From assembly GCA_031081715.1 (NCBI GenBank), contig JAVHMA010000004.1, positions 62,001 to 126,000 of the forward strand: a stretch of 64,000 nucleotides of DNA. Direction: 5' to 3'. Shown one piece after another: positions 26,277 through 35,805 of this stretch (its first letter is position 1; each line of letters begins with the position of its first letter). This DNA is from Armatimonadota bacterium. GTDB lineage: Bacteria; Sysuimicrobiota; Sysuimicrobiia; Sysuimicrobiales; Humicultoraceae. A model generated the notes under the pieces. The model ran no database searches, was not told where the DNA came from, and saw only the letters and a program-made list of their open reading frames with translations. Made by a program: the position numbers and the translations under genes.

Positions 26277-28123
26277 TGGACGCCGGGCACCCCTTCGTCC
26301 GGCGGCTGCGCGAGGGCCCGCTGCTCGCGGACGGCGCGATGGGCACCATGCTCTACGCGCGTGGCGTCCCCTACGACCAGTGCTTCGAGGCGGCCAACGT
26401 CCAGCGGCCCGACTTGGTGCGCGCCATCCACGTCGCCTACCTGGAGGCGGGCGCCGGGCTGCTCGAGACCAACACTTTCGGCGCGAACCGGCTGAAGCTC
26501 GCGGCGTTCGGCTACGGCGACGAGGTGGAGGCGATCAACGCGGCGGGCGTGCGGCTCGCCCGCGAGGCGATCGAGGTGACCGGGCGAGGGGCCTGGGTCG
26601 CCGGGTCGATCGGGCCGCTCGGCCGGCAGATGGCGCCGCTCGGCGCGCTGGGCGCCGCCGAAGCCGCCGGCGCGTTCGCGGAGCAGGCGCGCGCGCTGAC
26701 CGCCGCGGGCGCCGACCTCATCCTGCTCGAGACCTTCAGCGACCTCAACGAGATCGCCGTCGCGGTCCGCGCGACGCGGGAGGCGACCGACCTGCCGGTC
26801 GTGGCGGAGATGACCTTCGCCCCCGACGGCCGTACCCTGCTCGGCTACACGCCCGAGGAGGTGGCCGCGCGCCTGGAGGCGCTGGGCGTCGCCGCGGTCG
26901 GGGCCAACTGCAGTGTGGGCCCCCAGGGCATCCTCGAGGTGATCGAGCGCATGGCAACAGCCACGCGGCTGCCACTGGCCGCGATGCCCAACGCCGGGCT
27001 CCCGCAGTATGTGGGCGGCCGGTTCGCCTACGTGGCCTCCCCGGCGTACATGGCCGAGCACGCGGCGACGCTGGTCGAGCTTGGCGCCGTCCTCGTGGGC
27101 GGATGCTGCGGCACGACCCCCGAGCACATCGCGGCGATGCGCGAGGCGATCGCCGGCCGGCAGCCGGGCCGCGCGCGGCCCGCGGCGGCGCCACCGGCGC
27201 CGCCGCCGGCGCCCGCGCCGGTCGCGGAGCCGCCCGGGACACTCGCGCAGAAGCTGGGCCGGCGCTTCGTGGTCACCGTGGAGGTTTCGCCGCCGCGCGG
27301 GGTGCAGGACGCCGAGGCGCTCGAGAGCTGCCGGCGGCTGCGCGCGGCGGGTGTGGACGCGATCGACGTCGCCGACAACCCGATGGCGCGCCTGCGGATG
27401 AGCCCCTGGGCCACGGCCGCCCGCATTCAGCGCGAGGTGGGTCTGGAGACGATCCTCCACTTCACGACGCGCGACCGCAACCTGATCCGCCTCCAGTCGG
27501 ACTTGCTGGCCGTGCACGCGCTCGGCATCCGCACCGTGCTGGTATTGCGGGGCGACCACCCGCAGGCGGGCGACTACCCGCAGGCCACGGCGATCTCCGA
27601 CATCCACCCCTCGGGGCTCGTGCGCATGATCAAGGAGTTCAACCAGGGCCGCGACGTGGCGGGCAACGCGATCGGCACCCCGACGCGGTTCCTGGTGGGG
27701 GTCGCGCTCAACCTGGCGGCGCGCGATCCGGCCCGGGAGCTGCGCGGCCTGGAGCGCAAGCTGGCCGCCGGCGGCGACTTCATCTGCACGATGCCCATCT
27801 TCGAGCCGCAGACGCTCGACGCGTTCCTGGCGCGCTGTGGACCGCTGCCCGTGCCGCTGTTGGTGGGGGTGCTGCCCCTGCACGGCGCGCGGCACGCCGA
27901 GTTTCTCCACAACGAGCTGCCGGGGATGGTCGTGCCCGAAGCCGTGCGCCGCCGGATGCGTGAGGCGCGCGACGGCCGCGAGCTCGGCTTTGAGCTGGCG
28001 CGCGAGCTGCTGCGCGCGGTGCGCGACCGCGTCGCCGGCGCCTATCTGATCCCGGCGTTCGGCCGCTACGACCGCATCGTCGAGCTGGTGCGCGAGGTGC
28101 GCACGGTCCTGCCCGCGCGGTGA
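26276..28123 (+). CDS. Homocysteine S-methyltransferase / methylenetetrahydrofolate reductase fusion
   Basis: A 615-residue bifunctional protein. Residues ~1-295 form the homocysteine methyltransferase barrel: DGAMGTML, the zinc ligands in ANCSVG and GGCCGTTPEHI. A Pro/Ala linker spans ~300-325. Residues ~325-615 form an MTHFR-like barrel (TVEVSPPRG, VLVLRGDHP, CTMPIF). This layout is known as the YitJ/BHMT-MTHFR type from Firmicutes and Deinococcus, where it couples 5-methyl-THF production with methionine synthesis. The GTG overlaps the upstream stop. No MetH or MetE gene is in the window. Confidence 0.9.
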   Translation: MDAGHPFVRRLREGPLLADGAMGTMLYARGVPYDQCFEAANVQRPDLVRAIHVAYLEAGAGLLETNTFGANRLKLAAFGYGDEVEAINAAGVRLAREAIEVTGRGAWVAGSIGPLGRQMAPLGALGAAEAAGAFAEQARALTAAGADLILLETFSDLNEIAVAVRATREATDLPVVAEMTFAPDGRTLLGYTPEEVAARLEALGVAAVGANCSVGPQGILEVIERMATATRLPLAAMPNAGLPQYVGGRFAYVASPAYMAEHAATLVELGAVLVGGCCGTTPEHIAAMREAIAGRQPGRARPAAAPPAPPPAPAPVAEPPGTLAQKLGRRFVVTVEVSPPRGVQDAEALESCRRLRAAGVDAIDVADNPMARLRMSPWATAARIQREVGLETILHFTTRDRNLIRLQSDLLAVHALGIRTVLVLRGDHPQAGDYPQATAISDIHPSGLVRMIKEFNQGRDVAGNAIGTPTRFLVGVALNLAARDPARELRGLERKLAAGGDFICTMPIFEPQTLDAFLARCGPLPVPLLVGVLPLHGARHAEFLHNELPGMVVPEAVRRRMREARDGRELGFELARELLRAVRDRVAGAYLIPAFGRYDRIVELVREVRTVLPAR

Positions 28124-28821
28124 CGCCGGTCGAGCGCGGGGTGCGCTATGAGGGCCGCCGCGTGGTGCGCGCGCCGTTGCACCGCGTCTGGCAACTCCTC
28201 AGCCGTCCCGAGGCCCACCCGCGCTACGCGGCGCTGTGGTTCGCGGCCGACCTGCTCGAGCGGGCGCCGGGCGCCGTGACCGTAGAGTACCGGGGTGTCT
28301 TTGGCGGGCTCCCGGTGACCTCGGTGCAGCGCGTCACCCTACGGCCGCCGGGCCGGATCGAGTTCCGCCAGACCCGAGGGACGCTGCGGGGTCTAAGCGG
28401 GAGCTACGTCCTGCGGGAGAGCGACGGCGATACCGAGGTGGCGATCGCGCTCACGGTGGACGCCGGGATCCCGCTGTTCTCCGAGGCCGCGGTACAGCAA
28501 ATCCTGGCCGCGCACGTGGACAGCACGCTCGGGAAGATCAAGGCGTCCGCGGAGCGCGACCTGGTGCGCCTCGTCCGCCGCGCGCCGATGGCGCCCGCGG
28601 CACCCGAACCCGCCGTGAGCCGGGAGGAGCCCGAGCCCGTCGTTGCTGCGGCCGGCGATGCCGGCGCGGAGGCCGTGGACGCGGGCGAGGAGGACGCGTC
28701 CGCGGACGCCGTCGGCGCCCCCGGCGCCTCGCCGCCGGGCCGGCGGCGTCGCCGCCGCCGGCGCCGACGCCGCGCTTCCGGCGCCCCGCCCGCAAACGAC
28801 CCTGCCGCGCCGGCGTCGTAG
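28120..28821 (+). CDS. SRPBCC-fold protein with poly-arginine C-terminal tail
   Basis: A 233-residue protein. Residues ~5-155 look like a START/SRPBCC (polyketide cyclase-like) hydrophobic-ligand domain: RRVVRAPLHRVWQLLSRPEAHPRY, a run of beta strands, then a long C-terminal helix with AAHVDSTLGKIKASAERD. Residues ~155-205 are acidic and Pro/Ala-rich. Then R208-R218 are eleven arginines in a row, encoded by mixed CGN codons, with a short Ala/Pro tail. The arginines suggest nucleic-acid or acidic-membrane contact. The GTG overlaps the previous stop (GTGA). Ligand and role unknown. Confidence 0.7.
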   Translation: MTPVERGVRYEGRRVVRAPLHRVWQLLSRPEAHPRYAALWFAADLLERAPGAVTVEYRGVFGGLPVTSVQRVTLRPPGRIEFRQTRGTLRGLSGSYVLRESDGDTEVAIALTVDAGIPLFSEAAVQQILAAHVDSTLGKIKASAERDLVRLVRRAPMAPAAPEPAVSREEPEPVVAAAGDAGAEAVDAGEEDASADAVGAPGASPPGRRRRRRRRRRRASGAPPANDPAAPAS

Positions 28822-28871
28822 CCCGGCCCCTGCGCGCGATGGTACACTGGCGGTACGCGAGGGGGAGTGCG

Positions 28872-29981
28872 ATGGTCCGCCAACAGAACGGTCCGACCCG
28901 GGAGCAGATTCTGGACGCGCTGCGCGAGGTCTGCGACCCCGAGCTTCGCAAGAGCATCGTCGAGCTCGACATGGTACGCCAGGTCGAGGTGCGCGACGGG
29001 CAGGTCACGGTAGACGCGGTCCTCACGATCAGTGGTTGTCCGCTCCGCGATGCGATCGTCCAGTCGATCACCGAGCGCGTGAAGGCGCTCCCCGGGGTCG
29101 CCGGCGTGACCGTGAACCTCGGCGTGATGAGCGCCGACCAACGCCAGGCCCTCATCGGGCGGCTGCGCGGCGGGGAGATGCACCCCGCCCGTCGGCCGGC
29201 GTTTCTGACCGCGGCGTCGGCCACCCGTGTGATCGCGGTCGCCAGCGGCAAGGGCGGGGTGGGGAAGTCCACGGTGACCGCGAACCTGGCGACCGCGATG
29301 GCGCTCGACGGCCATACCGTCGGCGTCATCGACGCGGACGTGTACGGGTTCTCGATCCCGCGCATGCTCGGCGTCTTCGGACGGCCCACGGCCGTGGACC
29401 AGATGCTGATCCCGATCGAGCGCGATGGGATCCGCGTGATGTCGATCGGCTTCCTACTACCGGACGAGGGCGAGGCCGTCGTCTGGCGCGGCCCGCTGTT
29501 GCACAAGGCGCTGGTGACGTTCATCACCGAGGTGCACTGGGGCGACGACCTGGACTACTTGTTCATCGACCTCCCGCCGGGCACGGGCGACGTGTCGCTG
29601 ACCATCGCGCAGACGCTCCCGCAGGCGAGCATGCTCATCGTCACGACGCCGCAGCCCGCGGCCGCCGCGGTGGCGCAGCGTGCGGCGAAGATGGCCGAGA
29701 AGGTGAACATGGACGTCATCGGTGTCGTCGAGAACATGTCGGGTTTCACCCCGCCGGGCGGACCGACGATCGACCTGTTCGGCCGGGGCGGCGGGCTGCG
29801 CCTGGCCGAGCAGCTCGGGGTCCCGCTGTTGGGCGAGATCCCCCTCGACATCGCGGTGCGCGAGGGCAGCGACGCCGGCGAACCCGTGGTGCGCAGCCGG
29901 CCCGATGCACCCGCGGCGCGCGCGCTGCGAGAGATCGCCCGCAAGGTGGCCGACCTGGTCCCTGTGGGCGCCGCCCCCTGA
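28872..29981 (+). CDS. Mrp/ApbC-family Fe-S carrier ATPase
   Basis: A 369-residue protein with an N-terminal MIP18/DUF59 domain (~10-90, with the SGCPL Cys) and a ParA-like P-loop ATPase domain. The Walker A motif is SGKGGVGKS at 125-133. These proteins load Fe-S clusters onto targets. The CxxC pair that binds the bridging cluster in E. coli ApbC is absent: the place reads ENMSGFTPPGG. Actinobacterial Mrp proteins also lack it. The ATG has GAGGGGGAGTGCG in front, and a TACACT box at 28843 might be a -10 element, although no -35 was found. Confidence 0.88.
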   Translation: MVRQQNGPTREQILDALREVCDPELRKSIVELDMVRQVEVRDGQVTVDAVLTISGCPLRDAIVQSITERVKALPGVAGVTVNLGVMSADQRQALIGRLRGGEMHPARRPAFLTAASATRVIAVASGKGGVGKSTVTANLATAMALDGHTVGVIDADVYGFSIPRMLGVFGRPTAVDQMLIPIERDGIRVMSIGFLLPDEGEAVVWRGPLLHKALVTFITEVHWGDDLDYLFIDLPPGTGDVSLTIAQTLPQASMLIVTTPQPAAAAVAQRAAKMAEKVNMDVIGVVENMSGFTPPGGPTIDLFGRGGGLRLAEQLGVPLLGEIPLDIAVREGSDAGEPVVRSRPDAPAARALREIARKVADLVPVGAAP

Positions 29982-29996
29982 GGCGTGGAGGGGCCC

Positions 29997-31482
<1,486 letters not shown>

Positions 31483-31490
<8 letters not shown>

Positions 31491-32148
31491 CCCGAGGCGC
31501 CGCGCGCATCGCGCAGTCGCCGTCCTGCTGGCTGGCGCCGCGGTCGCCCTGGGCGTCCTGCCCGCGGGCGCGCAGGGTACCGGGGCGGAGTGGCCAGCGC
31601 TGGTCCAGCGCTACGAGGCGGCCGTGCAGCGCAACCCGGCCGATCCCGACGCGCACTTCACGCTGGCGATGCTCTACGCGCGGGACGGCCGGCTCCTGGA
31701 CGGGTGGAAGCACCTGCAGGAGGCCGACCGCGCCGTGGGGCTCGCCCGCCGCGCCGCGATGGCCCGCCAGGTCGCCGCCGAGGCGCAGGCGCTGCTCCGG
31801 CGAAATTCCGGCGACCTGCTCGCGCGGTACCGGCTGGCGTTTGCCACCTACGTCCTCGGCGACCACGCCGCGGTGGCCGCGGAGTTCGAGCGGATCACCG
31901 CGGCCGATCCGCGCAACGACTGGGGCTTCGGCTACCTGGGGCAAGCCTATGCCACCCTGGGCCGCGACGACCGGGCGATCGCCGCCTGGCAGCGCGGGCT
32001 CCAGATCAACCCGGACAACGCCGTGCTGCACTACGTGCTCGCGCTCGCCTACACGCGGCAGGGTGACCGGCGCGCGGCGGCCCGCCACCTGGCCGCCGCC
32101 TACCGCGACCGGACGCTCTACGACTACGTCACGGGTCACCGACGGTGA
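31483..32148 (+). CDS. Secreted TPR protein
   Basis: A 221-residue protein with a signal peptide (Arg-rich start, hydrophobic AVAVLLAGAAVALGVL, cleavage near AGAQ) and about four tetratricopeptide repeats in the rest (for example NPADPDAHFTLAMLYARDGR and GYLGQAYATLGRDDRAIAAW). TPR proteins of this size serve as adaptors in the periplasm or on membranes. It overlaps the ALDH gene by eight bases and the LptA-like gene by four (GTGA). A role in outer-membrane assembly is suggested by the latter but unproven. Confidence 0.8.
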
Positions 32149-32945
32149 GACGGTCCCGCGCGGCGGCGGTGGCGGCCGTGCTCCTGCTCGCCGCGGGGCC
32201 GGTTATCGCGGCGCCCGCGCCGGGCGTCCTGTCGGTGGCGGCCGACGAGTTGCAGATCGACGCGGCCCGGGGCGTGGTCGTCGCCGAGGGACGGGTTCGC
32301 GTCAGCGACGGCCGCGTGAGCGCGACCGCGCCGCGCGCGACCGTGTACCGGCGCGAGGGGCGCGCGGTGCTGGCCGGGGGCGCGCGGGCCAGCGGGCCCG
32401 ACGGTGTGCTCGAGGGCCGCGAGATCACGGTGCTGTTCACCGAGCGGGCGATCACGCGGATTGTCGCCCGAGACGAGGCCAGTCTGGAGATCGTCGCCGG
32501 GCTCGTGACCGCCGCGACGGTGACGCTGGTCCCCTCCGGCGATGCGGTCGTCGCCGAGGGCGGCGTCCGGCTCTTCACCGACCCGGACGTGATCTCGACC
32601 GGGGCGCGCCTCGTCTTCCGCCGCGCGGCCGGCACTGTCGCACTCACCGGCGGCGCGCGCGTGCAGAACGCCGACGGCGTGATCGACGCCGACCGCATCG
32701 ACGGTGCGCGCCGGCTGGACCGCGTGACCGCGACCGGCAACGTCCACGCGGTCTACCGCGATCTGACCGTGCGCAGCCGGACGGCCGATGTGCTCCTGGG
32801 CGAGAAGCGGGCGGTCTTCACCGGCGAGGTACGCCTGCGAGGACCGGACCGGACCATGACCTCGGAGCGCGTGACCGTGTGGTACGGCGAGGGCCGGGCG
32901 CTGGCCGAGGGGCCGACCTGGATCCGGCTCGAGCCGCAACCCTGA
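32145..32945 (+). CDS. LptA/OstA-like periplasmic protein
   Basis: A 266-residue protein with a signal peptide (RAAAVAAVLLLAAGPVIA, cleavage after APA) followed by repeating beta-strand units of the OstA/LptA jelly-roll type, such as ADELQIDAARGVVVAEGRVRV and the later ADRIDGARRLDRVTATGNV. LptA forms the bridge that moves lipopolysaccharide across the periplasm. At 266 residues it is longer than typical LptA (about 180), suggesting extra beta turns. The short LptD-like protein at 47213 is a natural partner. Confidence 0.78.
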   Translation: MRRSRAAAVAAVLLLAAGPVIAAPAPGVLSVAADELQIDAARGVVVAEGRVRVSDGRVSATAPRATVYRREGRAVLAGGARASGPDGVLEGREITVLFTERAITRIVARDEASLEIVAGLVTAATVTLVPSGDAVVAEGGVRLFTDPDVISTGARLVFRRAAGTVALTGGARVQNADGVIDADRIDGARRLDRVTATGNVHAVYRDLTVRSRTADVLLGEKRAVFTGEVRLRGPDRTMTSERVTVWYGEGRALAEGPTWIRLEPQP

Positions 32946-32947
32946 CC

Positions 32948-34063
32948 GTGAGGAGCACCTTCTCGCTGGCGCCGCTGCAGGCGCTGGTCGGCAATCGCCT
33001 CCCGACCGAGATCGCCGGCGGGCTGATCGTCCTGATCGGTGACCGGCCATCGGCGTACTCCCGCAGCCCCGTGTTGTGGGCGGCGGCGCTCGGGCGGCTC
33101 GGGCTGCCGGCCACCTACCTCCCGCTCGACGTCCCCGAGGGCCGGCTCGCCGACGTGGTCGGGTTCCTGCGCGCGACGCCCGCGTGTTGGGGCGCGAACG
33201 TGACCGTGCCCTACAAGCAGGCGATCCTGCCGCTCCTGGACGACCTGGATCCGGGTGCGGCGGCCGCGCGCGCGGCCAACACCGTGGTGCGGCGGCGCGA
33301 CGGCCGGCTGGTCGGCGGGAATACCGACGGCGTCGGGCTGGCCTGGGCGCTGCTCGATCCCGAGGGAGACGACCCGCTGGTCGAGACGCTGCACGGCGCC
33401 CGGGTGCTGCTCGTCGGCGCCGGAGGGGCCGCGCGCGCCGCCGGCGCGGCGCTCGCTCCTTTGCTCGGTCCTGGCTGGCTGCGCGTGGCCAACCGCACCG
33501 AGGCCGCGGCCCACGAGGTGGCCGCGCTGGCCGCGCGCGCCGGCGCCCAGGCGAGCGCGGTCGCCGAGGACGCCCTGGACGCCCTCCTCCCGGAGGTGGA
33601 CCTGGTAATCAACGCCTCGTTGCGGGGCCAGGCGGGCATCCGCGCAATCGGCGCGGGCTGGACCTGCCTGGAACCGTACTCGGCATTCGCCCCGGCCTCG
33701 CCGGCGGTGTTGCCGCCGGCGCCGGCGGCGGAGTTCCTGGCCGCCTGGCGGGCGGCCTCGGAGGCGGACATCGCGGCTAACCACGCGCGCTCACGCGAGC
33801 GCGTCCGGCGGCTCCAGCCAGGTGCGGTCGTGTTCGACATGGTCTACGCGCCCGAGGAGACCGTCACCGCGCGCCACGCGCGGGAGGCCAGGCGGCGCGC
33901 GGCGACCGGCCGCAGGATGATCATCGGCCAGGCGGTCGAGGCGCTGGTCGGGTACATCGGCGCCGCGGCACTCGCCGCACGCGGGCTCGACCCCGAGGCG
34001 GCCCGGCGCGAGGCGGCCCGCGCGATGGCCAACGCGTGGCCGGCGCCTCAGGAGGTTGGGTGA
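32948..34063 (+). CDS. aroE: Shikimate dehydrogenase, long form
   Basis: A 371-residue protein with AroE hallmarks: the substrate-binding YSRSP, the catalytic Lys in GANVTVPYK, the catalytic Asp in GGNTDGVG, the NADP-fold GAGGAARAAG and NRTEAA, and the closing VFDMVYAPEETVT...IIGQAVEA. AroE is usually 270-290 residues. The extra length comes from the start and from an insert of roughly 50 residues between NASLRGQ and VFDMVY; that first block is normally NATPxGM. Reduction of 3-dehydroshikimate is likely but not certain. The GTG lies two bases after the LptA-like stop, with no strong ribosome site. Confidence 0.82.
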   Translation: MRSTFSLAPLQALVGNRLPTEIAGGLIVLIGDRPSAYSRSPVLWAAALGRLGLPATYLPLDVPEGRLADVVGFLRATPACWGANVTVPYKQAILPLLDDLDPGAAAARAANTVVRRRDGRLVGGNTDGVGLAWALLDPEGDDPLVETLHGARVLLVGAGGAARAAGAALAPLLGPGWLRVANRTEAAAHEVAALAARAGAQASAVAEDALDALLPEVDLVINASLRGQAGIRAIGAGWTCLEPYSAFAPASPAVLPPAPAAEFLAAWRAASEADIAANHARSRERVRRLQPGAVVFDMVYAPEETVTARHAREARRRAATGRRMIIGQAVEALVGYIGAAALAARGLDPEAARREAARAMANAWPAPQEVG

Positions 34064-35091
34064 TGCGGGCGGTACGCATCCACGAGCACGGTGGACCCGA
34101 GGTCCTGCGAGAGGAGCAGGCCCCGGAGCCCGTTGCGGGTCCGCTCCAGGTCGTCGTAGAGGTGCGGGCCGTGGCGCTCAACCACATCGACCTGTGGGTG
34201 CGGCGCGGGCTGCCGCGGCTGCGCCTGCGGTTTCCGCACATCCTCGGCGCGGACGTCGCGGGCGTGGTAGCGGAGGTGGGAGAAGGCGTCAGAGGCATCC
34301 GCCCCGGCGACGAGATCCTGGTGGCGCCCGGCGTCTCGTGCGGGCAGTGCGCGGCCTGCGTCGCCGGCGACGACACCTTCTGTCCCGAGTACTCGATCCT
34401 CGGCGAGCACATCCCGGGTGGCTACGCGGAGCGCCTGGCCGTGCCCGCCGCTAACATCCTGTCCAAGCCCGCGCACCTGTCGTTCCCGGAGGCCGCGGCC
34501 GTGCCGCTAGTTTTCCTGACCGCGTGGAACATGCTCGTGACCAACGGGCGTATCCGGAGGGGCGACGTGGTCCTGGTGTGGGGTGCGGGGAGCGGCGTCG
34601 GGTCGGCGGCCGTGCAGATCGCGAAGGCGCACGGCGCCACCGTCATCGCGACCGCGGGCGCGGACTGGAAGCTGGCGCGCGCGCGCGAGCTGGGCGCCGA
34701 CCACACGATCAACCACACGGAGGCGGACGTCGCCGAGGCGGTCCGGGCACTGGTGGGGCGGCGCGGGGTGGACATCGCTTTCGACCACGTCGGACAGGCG
34801 ACGTGGGCGACCAGCCTGAAGGCCCTGGCGCGCGGAGGGCGCCTGGTAACCTGCGGGGCGACGAGCGGTCCTGCGGGTGACACCGATATCCGCTACGTGT
34901 ACGCCCGGCAGCTGTCCATCCACGGCACCTGGCTGGGGGCGAAGCGCGAGCTGCGGGACGCGCTGCGGCTGGTCGCGGACGGACTGGCGCGCCCGGTGGT
35001 CCACGCGGTGCTGCCGCTTGGGGATGCGGCCGAGGCGCACCGGATGCTTGAGCGCCGCGAGCAGTTCGGCAAGGTGGTGCTCGTGCCCTAG
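34063..35091 (+). CDS. Medium-chain dehydrogenase lacking catalytic zinc ligands
   Basis: A 342-residue MDR protein. The structural-zinc cysteines are complete (CGQCAACVAGDDTFC). At the catalytic-zinc site, however, the usual Cys is replaced in ALNHIDLWV, and the His-Glu is replaced by GADVAG. The NAD(P) fold is GAGSGVGSAAVQIAKAHGA. This pattern fits the quinone-oxidoreductase/acryloyl-reductase-like branch rather than an alcohol dehydrogenase. Its ATG overlaps the aroE stop (TGATG), and its end overlaps the convergent moaDE gene by four bases. Confidence 0.83.
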   Translation: MRAVRIHEHGGPEVLREEQAPEPVAGPLQVVVEVRAVALNHIDLWVRRGLPRLRLRFPHILGADVAGVVAEVGEGVRGIRPGDEILVAPGVSCGQCAACVAGDDTFCPEYSILGEHIPGGYAERLAVPAANILSKPAHLSFPEAAAVPLVFLTAWNMLVTNGRIRRGDVVLVWGAGSGVGSAAVQIAKAHGATVIATAGADWKLARARELGADHTINHTEADVAEAVRALVGRRGVDIAFDHVGQATWATSLKALARGGRLVTCGATSGPAGDTDIRYVYARQLSIHGTWLGAKRELRDALRLVADGLARPVVHAVLPLGDAAEAHRMLERREQFGKVVLVP

Positions 35092-35750
35092 CCGGCGGGC
35101 TCCTCCTGGCCAATCCACTCGCTGCCCGAGGCCCAGACCTCTTTCTTCCAGATGGGGACGGTCTGCTTGAGGGTGTCGATGGCGAACCGGCCGGCCTCGA
35201 AGGCCTCGCGGCGATGCGGTGCCGCGGCGGCAACGGCGACGCTGATCTCGCCGACCGCCAGCGCGCCGAGGCGGTGCACCAGCGCCAGGCGCACACCCCA
35301 CCGGTCGCGCGCCTGCTCGGCGATGCGCGTCATCTCACGGCGGGCGAGCGCCTCGTAGGCCTCGTAGTCGAGCCGGTCGATGTCGCGGCCGCGCGAGTGG
35401 CGCCGGACGGTGCCGAGGAAGAGGACCACGGCCCCGGCCCCGGGGTGGCGGACCGCCTCGAGCAGGGCGTCGATGCGGATCGGCTCCCGCACGAGCTCGA
35501 TCAGGTCGCCGCCGCTCACCGGCGCGATGAGCGCGACGCGGTCGCCGTCGGCCAGCGGCCGGTCGGCCGGCTGCACCTGGTCGTTGACCGCCACCGCGGT
35601 GGGCGGCGCGGTGCGCCGCAACGCGGGATGCCGGCCGATCAGCAGCGGCCACACGTCGCCGGCCGTGGCGCCGGGCGGCACCGTGAGCGCGAGCGCGGCG
35701 GTCCCCGCGGCCTCGCGATGCGCGGCGAAGAGCAGGACGGTGATCTGCAT
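35088..35750 (-). CDS. MoaD-MoaE fusion (molybdopterin synthase in one chain)
   Basis: A 220-residue protein. Residues 1-81 are MoaD-like, with a ubiquitin-type fold ending in VSGG; Gly-Gly is at 80-81. Residues ~84-220 are MoaE-like: FLGTVR at 111-116, DYEAY, HRLG at 159-162 and the catalytic-Lys block LKQTVPIWKKE around K195. In separate MoaD the Gly-Gly must be the free C terminus to carry the thiocarboxylate, so this chain probably needs cleavage after G81. Mycobacterial MoaX is a known fusion of this kind that is processed. It has its own promoter (35777-35805) and may supply cofactor to the molybdoenzyme at 10126. Confidence 0.88.
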   Translation of the reverse strand: MQITVLLFAAHREAAGTAALALTVPPGATAGDVWPLLIGRHPALRRTAPPTAVAVNDQVQPADRPLADGDRVALIAPVSGGDLIELVREPIRIDALLEAVRHPGAGAVVLFLGTVRRHSRGRDIDRLDYEAYEALARREMTRIAEQARDRWGVRLALVHRLGALAVGEISVAVAAAAPHRREAFEAGRFAIDTLKQTVPIWKKEVWASGSEWIGQEEPAG

Positions 35751-35776
35751 GGTCAGGGCGCGCGGAGTTCAGGCGC

Positions 35777-35805
35777 ATGGTAGCATGCGGGGTATGGGCC
35801 CGCAA
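35777..35805 (-). promoter_or_regulatory. Sigma-70-like promoter for the moaD-moaE fusion
   Basis: Reading the minus strand, TTGCGG (35805-35800) and TACCAT (35782-35777) are 17 bases apart. The gene's ATG follows 26 bases after the -10 box. The promoter overlaps the start of the divergent M48 protease gene. Confidence 0.6.

Noticed and set aside
28700-28821. Poly-arginine tail as a frameshift artefact
   Set aside because: The acidic linker before it is in the same frame, a stop follows soon, and the Mrp gene begins normally. Mixed CGN codons argue against a simple repeat error.
28843-28848. TACACT as the -10 box of a promoter for the Mrp gene
   Set aside because: No -35-like sequence was found at 15-19 bases upstream, so it was not listed as a feature.
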